Below the pieces are notes generated by a model. It searched no databases, was not told where the DNA came from, and saw only the letters and a list, made by a program, of their open reading frames with translations. Below, piece by piece: positions 7,905 to 17,438 of a stretch of 64,000 nucleotides of DNA. Position 1 is the first letter of the stretch. Every line of letters starts with the position of its first letter. This DNA is from an uncultured Pseudothermotoga sp. (GTDB lineage Bacteria; Thermotogota; Thermotogae; Thermotogales; DSM-5069). The position numbers were made by a program, and so were the translations under genes. Location of the stretch: contig CALKJI010000006.1 in NCBI GenBank assembly GCA_937995655.1, positions 124,001 through 188,000 of the forward strand. Direction: 5' to 3'.

Positions 7905-9068
7905 ATGAAACAGACAGTTTTGATTTTGTTAGTTCTTTCTTCCTTTCTATTTGCAGGGGCTGTTGATAATATTGGGAAAGACCCCGGACAGAGTTGGGAT
8001 CATTTGATAGACTTAATAAAGAAGGCCCCAGATTCTGAAGTGATTTTTTCTGAAGGACCTAAAATAGCAGCAAAGAGAAGACTCGCAAGTTTTGAGTCGT
8101 TGAAAAAGTCAGTCATCAATGAAGATTTTGACCAATTCATAAAAGATATGTCCAACTCCTTGGATCTTCAGGTAGATCTTTCGAGAGAGATCTTGGTGCT
8201 TTTTCCACAACTGAAGAATCATCTTGAAGGATTCGAAAAGGGTGAGTTCGGAGAAACGGCAATTATAAAAAGTCTTTGGAAGATAGGATTTAAACTCTCT
8301 GCTCCAGAAGGTTTTGGAAAGTGGTTGGTACAAAATTTCTTGAAGGATCCCTATTTGCTTGACTGGAATTTAGTAGGGATGATCAAAAATTTCAAAAATT
8401 TCCCTCAAATTTCTCAAGAGATAATCGACAGTTGCCTTTCCTATCAGAAGGAAGAATCACTATTCCCATCGTTGTATAGGATTCTTGAAATCGCAAATTG
8501 GTCTTTTAAGACTTCTCTCGTGGATTTTCATATCCAGTTGAAGCAGTACATGGACCTGTTGAATGCGTTAAATAGAGTGGAACCATCTCGATTGACCTCG
8601 GCAGAATTATCTAAGATTGTTGATCAATTTGACCAGTTATCGTTACCAAAAGAAGAGATCAGGAAAAGGTTAATATTCTTGATAGAAAGTGCTAAAAGAG
8701 CAGGTCTTCGCTTTGATCAAGTTGAATCAAAGGACAAGTATATTAACAATTCTCTGAGAGGGCTGGATACTTCTATGAGTAGGAGCAAATCATCTTTGAT
8801 TTGGATAATTCTGTCGATACTTGCCATTTTGATTGTTTTGTCTATAGACAAAATAAGACTGAGCTTATTAATCACACTTGGAATGAAGAAAGCAGCCGTT
8901 AAGACGTGCAAGAGAATTCTTCTGAGAAAACCTTCTGATCTAAAAATTAGATCAAGACTGGCAATGCTTTATGAACAACTTGGTGAGATCAATCAAGCAG
9001 TAAGAGAGTATCAATGTATAAAGGATTTGAGTAAAATGCTCAGATCAAGAGAAGAAAGGGAAAGTTGA
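7905..9068 (+). CDS. Exported, membrane-anchored TPR-like protein of unknown function
   Basis: The 387-residue product begins with a signal peptide (MKQTVLILLVLSSFLFAGA). About 280 mostly helical residues follow, then one hydrophobic segment near 297-317 (SSLIWIILSILAILIVL), and a basic C-terminal tail whose last about 45 residues read as tetratricopeptide-like helices (ILLRKPSDLKIRSRLAMLYEQLG). Topology would be a periplasmic helical domain, one TM helix and a cytoplasmic TPR. I do not recognise the large domain. TTG/ATG candidates lie at 7899, 7902 and 7905; the last is best spaced from GAAAGGGA. Confidence 0.7.
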   Translation: MKQTVLILLVLSSFLFAGAVDNIGKDPGQSWDHLIDLIKKAPDSEVIFSEGPKIAAKRRLASFESLKKSVINEDFDQFIKDMSNSLDLQVDLSREILVLFPQLKNHLEGFEKGEFGETAIIKSLWKIGFKLSAPEGFGKWLVQNFLKDPYLLDWNLVGMIKNFKNFPQISQEIIDSCLSYQKEESLFPSLYRILEIANWSFKTSLVDFHIQLKQYMDLLNALNRVEPSRLTSAELSKIVDQFDQLSLPKEEIRKRLIFLIESAKRAGLRFDQVESKDKYINNSLRGLDTSMSRSKSSLIWIILSILAILIVLSIDKIRLSLLITLGMKKAAVKTCKRILLRKPSDLKIRSRLAMLYEQLGEINQAVREYQCIKDLSKMLRSREERES

Positions 9069-9069
9069 T

Positions 9070-10488
9070 TCAACTGTGATGCGAGAGATCCACCATCTTT
9101 CGGTTCACCCTGAGTGCTGTTTTTTTTGCGGTTCCTTCCCACCTACCGGACAGATAGAATACCAGCTTTGTGAGACTTCGAAATATAATATCGGCTATCA
9201 TACCAATCCAAGCTCCAAGTAATCCCAGTTTGAAATATGCCACAAAAAGATAGCCAAGCGGTAATCTGATTAACCACATCGCAAGAGCCACTGTGATCAT
9301 AGGAAAAGAAGTGTTTCCCGTACCTCTCAATGCACCGTTCATTGAATAATCAATGGCTAAAAAGGCTTGGACCAATCCTATGAGTCTGACGGGAAACTCA
9401 GCCATAGTTATTATCTGTAGATCCTTCGTGAAAAGAGTTATCAACAATCTTGGAAATGTAAAAATGAATAGTCCAACGGTTACCTGAAAAATCGATGCAA
9501 GTATCCAACCTTGACGAACTATTCCTGCTATCTTTCTCAGATCACCCTTGCCATTGTATCGACCTACAAGTGCTGTTATAGCCACCGATATGCCCATTCC
9601 CGGCATGAATGAAATCGATTCGATGTTTATACCAACCCTATGGGCTGCATAAATCTTTGATCCTGCTAAGAGCAGTATATTTGCGAAAAGAAGTAAACCC
9701 GTGGAGAAGAGCATATTTTCTCCTGCGGTCGGTAAACCCACAGACAGAATATTCCTGATCGTTGTTAAATCGAATTTTCTGCCTCTTTTATTTCGTGCAT
9801 GAAGATTATAATTGTTAAGAACGGCAATTGATAATAGAAGGATACCCACTAAGCGCGATAACACGGTGGCAAGTGCAGCACCTTTTGTCTCGAGCCTTGG
9901 TAAACCGAACTTTCCGAAGATCATGGCATAATCAAGGTATACATTGAGAGTGTTCGAGACGGCCGCAACTATCATTGGCGTCTTAGTATCACCGGAGCCT
10001 CTCAAAGCAGCTCCAAGAGTTCCCATAAAGGACATTGTCAGTGTTCCAAGTAACATTATTCTCAAATAGTCAACACCTGATCGATACACTTGTGGGTCCA
10101 CGTTCGGAAAGATTCTCAAAATGACTGGTACCACGGGTACGAAAATCATCATCAATAATCCCCAGACGGTTGCAAGATATACACCGTTCCAAAGAGATCT
10201 CGATACCATTTCATGGTTCTTCGCACCTATAGCATTCGAAACCAACACAGTGATACCGGTTGATACAGCTATGAGAATGATTTGAAATATGAAAAGCACC
10301 TGGTTTGCAAGTGAGGCACCACTCATTGCTTGCCATGAAAGATGACCAAGGAAGGCCGTATCTACTAAACCAAGGATCATCTGTAGGGCATTCTCAGCCA
10401 TAGATGGCAACCCCAGAGCTAAAAGCTCTTTCCTAATTTCTCTCGCCTGATTTTTTGAAAGATATTCTTTGAGTAAAGAATATTTCAA
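9070..10488 (-). CDS. MATE-family multidrug/cation exporter
   Basis: A 472-residue protein with about 12 membrane helices and two homologous halves. The N-half start ALGLPSMAENALQMILGLVDTAFLG, cut short here, and the internal repeat start VGLPTAGENMLFSTGLLLFAN are typical of MATE (NorM/DinF) transporters, which expel drugs or organic cations using Na+ or H+. TTG start behind GGGGGCTGAGCG. The stop codon is 1 bp from that of the convergent TPR gene. Confidence 0.93.
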   Translation of the reverse strand: MKYSLLKEYLSKNQAREIRKELLALGLPSMAENALQMILGLVDTAFLGHLSWQAMSGASLANQVLFIFQIILIAVSTGITVLVSNAIGAKNHEMVSRSLWNGVYLATVWGLLMMIFVPVVPVILRIFPNVDPQVYRSGVDYLRIMLLGTLTMSFMGTLGAALRGSGDTKTPMIVAAVSNTLNVYLDYAMIFGKFGLPRLETKGAALATVLSRLVGILLLSIAVLNNYNLHARNKRGRKFDLTTIRNILSVGLPTAGENMLFSTGLLLFANILLLAGSKIYAAHRVGINIESISFMPGMGISVAITALVGRYNGKGDLRKIAGIVRQGWILASIFQVTVGLFIFTFPRLLITLFTKDLQIITMAEFPVRLIGLVQAFLAIDYSMNGALRGTGNTSFPMITVALAMWLIRLPLGYLFVAYFKLGLLGAWIGMIADIIFRSLTKLVFYLSGRWEGTAKKTALRVNRKMVDLSHHS

Positions 10489-10607
10489 CGCTCAGCCCCC
10501 ATTAGATTTAATCATTTATTCATTTCAAATTTAGTTCGTGTTCGTAACTGTTTCCAAATGTGTCGAAATCTTTCGATTCATCGTATACTCTTTTGAGGAG
10601 GCAGTGA

Positions 10608-11174
10608 ATGAGCGGTTATTACAGCACGAAGGATCAACAAATAGTGGTTAAAAGTGACTTAGATGCCGATAGAATTCTTGTCATATGTACAGGTGGCGAT
10701 GACCTGTTCACAAAACTCTTGAAACACAGAGCCGTCCTTGTTACACCAAGCGATGAACTAATGAAAAGTGCAGATCAAAGATCGCTGAGGATTCTTATGA
10801 ATCCACTCAGACTGTCTTTTGCTCCTGAATCGTTCGATATTGCCATCTGTTTTTTCACGTTTTTTTACCTTCCAAAGTACAAGGCAATTTTTGAGAATGT
10901 GAATCAGGTTTTGAAGAGATGGGGCAAATTGTTAATATGGGATTCAATAATCCCTAAAAAGGTTGGTCACAAGAGCTTTTTTGCTGTCCCTGTTTTGATT
11001 GATACTGGTCTTGAAGTGATAAAGAACGTGTATGTGACAAAATGGAAGTTCGAGCAGAATCCTGGATTGATAAAGAAGGTGGCGCGCGAAAGTGGTTTTA
11101 AACTTCTCAAAGAGGAATCTTACGATCAGATCTTTCATATAGAGTTCTCAAAGGTGGCGGAGATCAAAAAATAA
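10608..11174 (+). CDS. Degenerate class I methyltransferase-like protein
   Basis: A 188-residue protein with the outline of a Rossmann SAM methyltransferase: a beta-strand and loop ILVICTGGDDLF at the motif I position, LRLSFAPESFDIAICFFTFFYLP resembling motif III/IV of UbiE-type enzymes (shown in part), and an LKRWGKLLIWDSI strand. The glycine-rich SAM loop (GxGxG) is not intact and the N-terminal helix is short, so catalytic activity is doubtful. GAGGAGG ribosome site before the ATG. It stands alone between two leftward operons, its stop touching the fliI stop. Confidence 0.6.
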   Translation: MSGYYSTKDQQIVVKSDLDADRILVICTGGDDLFTKLLKHRAVLVTPSDELMKSADQRSLRILMNPLRLSFAPESFDIAICFFTFFYLPKYKAIFENVNQVLKRWGKLLIWDSIIPKKVGHKSFFAVPVLIDTGLEVIKNVYVTKWKFEQNPGLIKKVARESGFKLLKEESYDQIFHIEFSKVAEIKK

Positions 11175-12488
11175 TCATACCATGTTTGAGAGTTTCAAGA
11201 GTTGGTCTATCGTCTGACCATAGGTTGGCTTCTCATCTATTCCTTGTTTCAGAAAGTCGTTTATAGGTTCTATCATCTTTATCGCTTTGTCTATCTGTGG
11301 GTTAGACCCAGGCCTGTATGCACCTACGTCTATCAGGTCCTTTGCTTCATAATAAACTGCCATTAAACTACGCAATTTCTTGTTTGCCTCCAGGTGATCT
11401 TTCTCCACGATATCTATCATTAATCTGCTTATGCTTGCAAGAACATCTATTGCTGGATAATGATTCAGTTCTGCCAGTCTTCTGGAAAGCATTATATGAC
11501 CATCCACGACACTTCTAACGGTATCGGATATTGGTTCGTTGAAATCATCAGCTTCAACCAAGACTGTATATATTGCGGTGATACTCCCCTTGTCAGAGTT
11601 TCCAGCTCTTTCCAAAATGCCTGGTATCCCCGCAAATACACTTGGTGGATATCCCCGTGCTGTTGGAGGTTCTCCTGTGGCAAGACCTATTTCTCTCTGA
11701 GCCATTGCCCAGCGTGTTAGAGAATCCACCATCAAGAGTACATCAAGACCACGGTCACGAAAATATTCAGCAATACTTGTTGCCGTATACAACGCTTTTG
11801 CTCTCATCAAAGCAGGTTGGTCCGACGTTGAAACGACCACTACCGATTTTTCAATGCCACTGGCAAGATCTTTTTCTATGAATTCCCTGACTTCTCTACC
11901 TCTTTCTCCTATCAAGGCAATAACATTCACATCAGCAACGGTGTTTCTTGCTATCATTCCAAGGAGTGTACTCTTCCCCACGCCACTTCCTGCGAATATT
12001 CCAATTCTCTGCCCCTTACCTACAGTTATAAAACCATCTATTGCGCGTACACCCACAGGCAATGGTTTAGTAATCCTTGCTCTTTTCAATGGATGAGGAG
12101 CAGTGTTTGCCAGTGGGTATCTCTGTTTAGCTAACAACGGTTTTCCATCGATCGGTCTTCCAAGACCGTCAAGGACCCTACCTTTCATCTCATCGCAAAC
12201 GGCAACATCTAAACGTTTTCCTGTTTTGTGAATCACTGTTCCATGCTTCGCACCAGACAGGTCTTCAAGAGGCATGAGCAGAACCCTACCATCTCTGAAC
12301 CCAACTACCTCACAGAGTGGTTTTTTACTGTCCAGTTTCAGTCTACATATCTCTCCAAGGAACGCATCTGGACCTATAGACTCAACAGTCAGCCCAACTA
12401 TCCGACTTATCTTCCCATTGATTTTTAAGAAATCCTCCGCTTCTATCTTGTTCTTTAGAATCCCTAAGGTCTCGAGAGGATCATTCAT
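11175..12488 (-). CDS. fliI: Flagellar type III export ATPase FliI
   Basis: This 437-residue F1-beta-like ATPase energises export of flagellar subunits at the base of the flagellum. Walker A GIFAGSGVGKST is near residue 157, with the DVLLMVDSLTRWAMAQRE Walker B segment and the GEPPTARGYPPSVFA segment typical of FliI/YscN. ATG at 12488 (after GAGGAGG) overlaps the end of fliH by 8 bp. A longer reading frame to 12506 starts inside fliH without a better ribosome site. No fliJ follows before the operon meets a convergent gene. Confidence 0.96.
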   Translation of the reverse strand: MNDPLETLGILKNKIEAEDFLKINGKISRIVGLTVESIGPDAFLGEICRLKLDSKKPLCEVVGFRDGRVLLMPLEDLSGAKHGTVIHKTGKRLDVAVCDEMKGRVLDGLGRPIDGKPLLAKQRYPLANTAPHPLKRARITKPLPVGVRAIDGFITVGKGQRIGIFAGSGVGKSTLLGMIARNTVADVNVIALIGERGREVREFIEKDLASGIEKSVVVVSTSDQPALMRAKALYTATSIAEYFRDRGLDVLLMVDSLTRWAMAQREIGLATGEPPTARGYPPSVFAGIPGILERAGNSDKGSITAIYTVLVEADDFNEPISDTVRSVVDGHIMLSRRLAELNHYPAIDVLASISRLMIDIVEKDHLEANKKLRSLMAVYYEAKDLIDVGAYRPGSNPQIDKAIKMIEPINDFLKQGIDEKPTYGQTIDQLLKLSNMV

Positions 12489-13137
12489 GCCCGAAGACCT
12501 CCTCAAGGAGCTGCTCTATGATCTCATGTGCATATTGTTTTGTACCGTCTATGATACCTATCTGTGTATCTACGATTACATCGCCAGATTTCAGCGTATT
12601 CGACTTAGTCACTTCCACTCCTAAAGCTTTGAATTGTTCAACCAGTTGAGAGAAATTTTTAAAGTCATCTACACTCATGGTGACTTTGATATTGTTCATA
12701 CCTATGATCTTGGTCAGGATACTTTCGATCTTTCTTTCATAGTCTACCTTATCTATTTCTCTGTATGTGATTTTTTTTATCAGTATGTAAAGAACGTCCA
12801 CCAACTGATTAGAGATGTCAATGATTTTAGATTTCAATTGTTTTTGGAACTCTTCTATGATTCTATTTACGGTCTGAATGGTCGTTTTAATTTGATTCTG
12901 TGCCATAAGCGAATCTTTTTTTGCTTTTTCCAAAATGTTTTGAGATTCTTTCTTTGCATTTTCAATGATTTCTTGAGCTTTCATTTGGGCTTTGTTGATT
13001 ATTTGATCAGCTTCTTGGTGAGCGTCCAAAAGTTCTTGTTCAGCTCTTTTGAGAAGCTCTGTGGGATCTTGAGTTACCTTTGTTTGGCTGAATATGTAGG
13101 GGCTGTCAATGAACAGTTGACGTTTCTTGATGATCAC
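12481..13137 (-). CDS. fliH: Flagellar export regulator FliH
   Basis: A 218-residue protein located between fliG and fliI. Residues about 27-100 are a long Ala/Glu/Lys/Gln-rich coiled coil (ELLDAHQEADQIINKAQMKA...). The C-terminal half resembles the FliH/V-ATPase subunit E fold, including VTMSVDDFKNFSQLV and VIVDTQIGIIDGT. FliH binds and restrains FliI and links it to the export gate. GTG start overlapping the fliG stop (GTGA). Confidence 0.88.
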   Translation of the reverse strand: MIIKKRQLFIDSPYIFSQTKVTQDPTELLKRAEQELLDAHQEADQIINKAQMKAQEIIENAKKESQNILEKAKKDSLMAQNQIKTTIQTVNRIIEEFQKQLKSKIIDISNQLVDVLYILIKKITYREIDKVDYERKIESILTKIIGMNNIKVTMSVDDFKNFSQLVEQFKALGVEVTKSNTLKSGDVIVDTQIGIIDGTKQYAHEIIEQLLEEVFGHE

Positions 13138-14144
13138 ACGATCAACTCCTCGCCACCACCCTTAGCGACGATTATTTCACCAGCCTCTTCGAGCCTTCTC
13201 ACGACGTTTATGATTTTTTGTTGGGCTTCTTCGACGTCCTTTATTCTAACTGGCCCCATGTACTCGAGTTCGTCTTGGAGCAATTGGGCTGCCCTTTTTG
13301 ATATGTTCTTGAATATCTTCTCTTTGACCTCCTCCGATGCCCCTTTGAGGGCAAGTGCTAAATCTTTAGTTTCTACTTCGCGCAGGATCAATTGTACCGA
13401 TCTGTCATCAAGTTTTATAAGATCTTCGAAGACAAACATCCTGCGTCTTATCTCTTCTGCAAGTTCAGGTGAGTCATAACCAAGTTTCTCCATAATCTTT
13501 TTCTCCGATGATCGATCCAAACTATTCATGATTTCAGCTGCTGTACCTACTCCACCAACTTGACTGAAGCTCTGACTGACGAATCCCGACAGTTTTCTTT
13601 CCAGATTTTTCTCGATCTCTCTTATCACATCGGGAGATGTGCGTTCCAGCAAGGCTATCCTTTTCACAACCTCGATTTGAAGATCATCAGAGAGAGATGA
13701 TAAGATTCTTCCGGCAAGTTGTGGTTCAAGATAGCTCAATATGAGAGCTACTGTCTGAGGGTGTTCACTTTGTAAGAAATTGACTAGCTGTATAGGATCA
13801 GTCTGCCTGAGAAAATCGAATGGTTTAACCTGAAGGTTTGAAATTAGCCTTTCTATGATCTTCATTGCCTTTTCCGGTCCAAAGGCTTTCTGTAAAACTT
13901 CTTTGGCGTATTCGATACCACCTTGTGAAATCATTTCTCTCGCACGAGCGATCTCTTGAAATTCTGAAAGAACGGTTTTCTTTTCTTCATCAGATATTTT
14001 TCCAACATTAGCTATTTCAACTGTTAGTTGCTCCACATCAGCTTCATCAAGATGTTTCAACACAGAGGCAGCCTTCTCTGGTCCTAACATAACCAAGAGA
14101 ACAGCAGCCTTTCTCCTTCCGGTAACCTGTTTTTTTTCTGCCAT
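13134..14144 (-). CDS. fliG: Flagellar motor switch protein FliG
   Basis: This 336-residue protein joins the MS ring to the C-ring and contacts the stator. It shows the N-terminal domain that binds FliF (TGRRKAAVLLVMLGPEKAA), the middle EHPQTVALILSYLEP segment with the conserved EHPQ motif near residue 127, and a C-terminal domain with charged torque-helix residues (DDRSVQLILREVETKDLALAL, shown in part). Length is standard for FliG. It starts 1 bp downstream of fliF. Confidence 0.97.
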   Translation of the reverse strand: MAEKKQVTGRRKAAVLLVMLGPEKAASVLKHLDEADVEQLTVEIANVGKISDEEKKTVLSEFQEIARAREMISQGGIEYAKEVLQKAFGPEKAMKIIERLISNLQVKPFDFLRQTDPIQLVNFLQSEHPQTVALILSYLEPQLAGRILSSLSDDLQIEVVKRIALLERTSPDVIREIEKNLERKLSGFVSQSFSQVGGVGTAAEIMNSLDRSSEKKIMEKLGYDSPELAEEIRRRMFVFEDLIKLDDRSVQLILREVETKDLALALKGASEEVKEKIFKNISKRAAQLLQDELEYMGPVRIKDVEEAQQKIINVVRRLEEAGEIIVAKGGGEELIV

Positions 14145-14145
14145 A

Positions 14146-15759
14146 TCATATCCCTCTTTCCACTAACCAGAGTTTTATGATGTTTGCCACTTCTTCTGGA
14201 GATTCTCTATAGATCTTTTCAAGGCTTTCTTTAAGCTCAAGCAATGCCTGTTGTTCTGGTGTAAGAGGAGCCTCTTTAACTTTTTCTTCTTCGAAGACTT
14301 TCCTTAACTCTTCTTCCATCTTCAGTCTTCTCTGTTCTATCAATTTTCTTCCTTTGATTCTTCTTATCTGTACGATAATTAGATAGATCAGCAGGAAGCA
14401 GAGTACAAACAAAACACTCAAGCCAAAGATCATCATGGAAAAACGTCTTCTTTTTTCCATTTCGGCTAAACTTCTTCGGTATTCTTCTTCAAAAGATCTA
14501 TCAAAGGGCAGAAAAGCGACCGAGATGGAAAGTTTTGGATCACTTGTATTAGCTCCAACACCTTTGCTGACAAGGTCTGAGATAATACCAGCCCATTTTA
14601 TTCTCTCGTTTTCGTCGAATCTCTGGAAAACCGATGATGAAGCATCTATTATAACCGATAAACTCAGAGCTTCTATTTCTCCTTCTCTATTTTGTACGAT
14701 ATTTTCAACAATGGTATTTATTTCGTAATTGGTTATAGTATGAGTCCTTTCATAGGTTGATGTACCTTCACCCGTCGTACTTGGATATGTCGGCGGTATG
14801 TTTGAATCTGTACCAACTGGTCCACCTGTCGATGGCTGGTTTGTACTTTTCTCCATCTCCTGTTCTTGACTTCTTATGATCCCACCTTGTCTTGTGACTG
14901 GTTCGTATTTTGTAGATTGCCTTTCTATCTTTTCCCAGTTTAGCCTGATATCTGGAATGACCTCAACCTTGCTCGGTCCAAAGACGGCCTCAAGCGTCTG
15001 CTTTATCTTCTTTCCATAGTACGTCTCAAGACTCATCTTTAACTCAGTTCTAGTCGAAGCCAACATCATATCGCTCGAAGTGACTACTCTGTCGCTGAGA
15101 ACCCTTGACATTTGGTCGACGACCTTAACGTTTTCCAACTTTATTCCTTCGACGGCACCAGCCACTAATTCCATGATTCCTTTTATTTGGTTTTGTGTTA
15201 AGTCCTGACCAGGTTGCAAGACAACCAAGACAGATGCCCTTGGCTCGGCCATCTCGCCTCGCACATAATATGTGTATTTTGGCAAAGTGAGGTGGACTCG
15301 CGCCGCTCTAACACCGCTTATGGTCATGATACTACGTTCAAGTTCACCCTGTAGAGCTATCTGATATTTGACCTGTCTATCGAAACTTGTCGCTCCAAAA
15401 CTTTGCTGATCGATAATTTCGAAGCCTCTTGTAGTTGCACCGAGTACGCCCATGGAAGCAAGCCTCATTCTCAACTCATAAACGTTGTATTTATCTGGTA
15501 CGAGTATCCTTCCTGGTTCAACCTTGTACTGTATGCCCATTGTCTGAAGTTGTTGGATGAGATATCCAGATTGCTCATCGGTCAATCCACTAACCAATAG
15601 TACATATTTGGGCGTTGCAAAGATTGCAAGCATTATAATACTCACAACAAGTATTGCAATGGTAATGCCTGTGAATAACACCTTGCTGGGGACTGGAAGT
15701 GTCTTCCATTTTTCATAGTAATTCTTGATGTATCCCCAGATTCTTTTCAAAAAATTCAA
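14146..15759 (-). CDS. fliF: Flagellar MS-ring protein FliF
   Basis: FliF forms the MS ring in the inner membrane. From the TTG at 15759 the product is 537 residues. An N-terminal TM helix lies at about 24-46 (VLFTGITIAILVVSIIML), followed by secretin-like ring-building domains, a Ser/Thr/Pro-rich central linker (about 300-345), and a second TM helix near 440-463. A charged cytoplasmic tail at the C-terminus binds FliG. Two GTG codons at 15768/15765 also fit the frame but abut the AGGGAG ribosome site, so the TTG is better spaced; this choice is uncertain. Thirteen to twenty-two bases separate it from the transglycosylase gene. Confidence 0.95.
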   Translation of the reverse strand: MNFLKRIWGYIKNYYEKWKTLPVPSKVLFTGITIAILVVSIIMLAIFATPKYVLLVSGLTDEQSGYLIQQLQTMGIQYKVEPGRILVPDKYNVYELRMRLASMGVLGATTRGFEIIDQQSFGATSFDRQVKYQIALQGELERSIMTISGVRAARVHLTLPKYTYYVRGEMAEPRASVLVVLQPGQDLTQNQIKGIMELVAGAVEGIKLENVKVVDQMSRVLSDRVVTSSDMMLASTRTELKMSLETYYGKKIKQTLEAVFGPSKVEVIPDIRLNWEKIERQSTKYEPVTRQGGIIRSQEQEMEKSTNQPSTGGPVGTDSNIPPTYPSTTGEGTSTYERTHTITNYEINTIVENIVQNREGEIEALSLSVIIDASSSVFQRFDENERIKWAGIISDLVSKGVGANTSDPKLSISVAFLPFDRSFEEEYRRSLAEMEKRRRFSMMIFGLSVLFVLCFLLIYLIIVQIRRIKGRKLIEQRRLKMEEELRKVFEEEKVKEAPLTPEQQALLELKESLEKIYRESPEEVANIIKLWLVERGI

Positions 15760-15781
15760 AGGCACCACTCCCTGAACAGCA

Positions 15782-16666
15782 TTATTTTATCACTCCTATG
15801 TGTAAGCCTTTGGAAGAAAAACCAACTGTGAGATAAAATTGCCATATTTTCATTAGAATTGACAGATCGAAGTATTGGGAGCTTAACAAAAATTGTACAC
15901 CAAAATCTGGTAGTTTTCGATAACAAACCCCTGCCACAAGACCAAGATCTTTTTCGCCGATTATAGGCGAAAAAGAGTAACTCAGATTTGGGTAAGCTAG
16001 TATGAAATGAGAGATTTTCTCAAGAGATATATCCACTCCTGCCGCAAGATCAATTATACCAAATAATGAGAAGTACAGATTAGATCCAACAGAGAAAGCC
16101 TTACCAATTTGCACATAGGGTTCTATATAAAGAACATCCCTAAGAAGAACCCTGTGGTTTTTCAGTCTATCTGATTCTCTTAAGACTTTTTCAGCGTACT
16201 CAAGGCCAGCAATGCTGGGTCCCCTCAAAGCTACCCGAGTAGGTCCTTCATAGTAAGCTGAAAGTGCATACTCTATTTTTTCAAATCTATTTTGTAAGGT
16301 ATCAAGATAGCGTTTCGTTCCATCTAAAGCCCAAAAGACATTGAAGGGGTTGAGTACCCCAAGTTCTTGAGCAGTTGAAGGCATCAGTTGCGTTAGCCCC
16401 ATTGCTCCTTTATCAGACAAAGCATGAATGAAAAAATTGGATTCGACCTTAATCAAACCTTTAATCACATCTTTGTTTTGTCTTGGTAATATCCAATCAA
16501 CTGGTACAGATGTGTAAAGAAATGGTTGAAAAATAGACAATTTGAGTTGATTGTTGTAAAATTCTATGGAAAAGTGGGTTGTTGGATCTATAAATAGAAA
16601 TATAGGATCGCCTAAGGTCAGGAACGAGAAAGTCATCATGACCCAGAAAAGGGTAATTCTCTTCAA
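15782..16666 (-). CDS. SLT-type lytic transglycosylase with beta-rich C-terminus
   Basis: The 294-residue product has an N-terminal hydrophobic signal (ITLFWVMMTFSFLTLG) and an SLT muramidase domain at about 68-170. Visible motifs are LIKVESNFF (catalytic Glu), GAMGLTQLMPSTA and LSAYYEGP, the last in place of the more usual AYNAG. About 110 residues follow that look like alternating-hydrophobicity beta strands, for which I know no family. It is the first gene of the flagellar operon, so local opening of peptidoglycan for rod or ring passage is likely. Periplasmic. Confidence 0.85.
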   Translation of the reverse strand: MKRITLFWVMMTFSFLTLGDPIFLFIDPTTHFSIEFYNNQLKLSIFQPFLYTSVPVDWILPRQNKDVIKGLIKVESNFFIHALSDKGAMGLTQLMPSTAQELGVLNPFNVFWALDGTKRYLDTLQNRFEKIEYALSAYYEGPTRVALRGPSIAGLEYAEKVLRESDRLKNHRVLLRDVLYIEPYVQIGKAFSVGSNLYFSLFGIIDLAAGVDISLEKISHFILAYPNLSYSFSPIIGEKDLGLVAGVCYRKLPDFGVQFLLSSQYFDLSILMKIWQFYLTVGFSSKGLHIGVIK

Positions 16667-16708
16667 TGAGTCACCCCTTTTCCATTATAAAAGATTTGAG
16701 GTGGTTTT

Positions 16709-17248
16709 TTGAATTGGGTAATTGAACTGGAGAAACTAAGTCAAGAACGCAGAATGATACTGGAGGGTATATTTGAAGCACAGACGGTGGAACTTCCTGG
16801 TGTACAGTGTAAGGTCCTTCGACCAATAGAGGTCAAGATGGTGGTTGTCATGGCAAAGGATGGTGTGGTCGTTGGAGGTTACGCTAGAACTGTTCTTGAG
16901 CATCCTTGTGATAGATGCCTAAAACCAGTTCAAGTAAAAATCAATGGTACCATCGAGGCACTTTACAAACCCATCAACGAGGCACCAAAGGAAAAGGAAG
17001 AAGAGCTACAATCTCTCAGAAACGTGTTATACTACTCTTCGGATAAGATAGATTTATCTGAAAGAATAATAGAAGCCATAGTTATTGATGCGCCAATGAG
17101 GGTACTCTGTAAACCAGACTGCAGAGGGCTTTGTCCTCACTGTGGCACCGATTTGAATGATGATCCCAAGCACGTATGCGAAGAAAACAGAATCGATCCA
17201 AGATTGAATAAATTACTTTTGTTGAGGAAGATAAACGAGGAGGGTTAG
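16709..17248 (+). CDS. YceD/DUF177 family protein
   Basis: This 179-residue protein starts with TTG 8-9 bp after GAGGTGG. It carries the DUF177 cysteine pattern: CDRCLKPV (about 71-78), CKPDCRGLCPHCGTDL (132-147) and a final C in HVCEEN. The family is almost always immediately upstream of rpmF, as here. YceD has been linked to 23S rRNA accumulation and, in plants, to L32 and rRNA processing. Cys residues may bind zinc. Confidence 0.9.
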   Translation: MNWVIELEKLSQERRMILEGIFEAQTVELPGVQCKVLRPIEVKMVVVMAKDGVVVGGYARTVLEHPCDRCLKPVQVKINGTIEALYKPINEAPKEKEEELQSLRNVLYYSSDKIDLSERIIEAIVIDAPMRVLCKPDCRGLCPHCGTDLNDDPKHVCEENRIDPRLNKLLLLRKINEEG

Positions 17249-17251
17249 CAG

Positions 17252-17434
17252 ATGGCAGTTCCAAAATATAAGCGAACAAGGTCGCGAACGCATGCTAAGC
17301 GTGCGAAGATCTACAGAGCTATCACAGTACCTGTGAGCAAATGTCCAAACTGTGGTCAGCCAAAGTTGCCACACAGGGTTTGTTTGCACTGTGGTTATTA
17401 CAACGGAAGGCAAGTCCTGGAAATAGCAGAGTGA
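17252..17434 (+). CDS. rpmF: 50S ribosomal protein L32
   Basis: At 60 residues this is the usual length for L32. The N-terminus MAVPKYKRTRSRTHAKR matches the family. Two zinc-ribbon halves, CPNCG and CLHCG, are both intact (a C+ form). It sits 3 bp after the DUF177 gene and 4 bp before plsX, the widely conserved yceD-rpmF-plsX arrangement. Confidence 0.97.
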   Translation: MAVPKYKRTRSRTHAKRAKIYRAITVPVSKCPNCGQPKLPHRVCLHCGYYNGRQVLEIAE

Positions 17435-17438
17435 GGCA

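Noticed and set aside
9062-9075. Small palindrome across the stops of the TPR and MATE genes
   Set aside because: Six-base arms with a single-base centre, without a T-run, are too weak to call a terminator.
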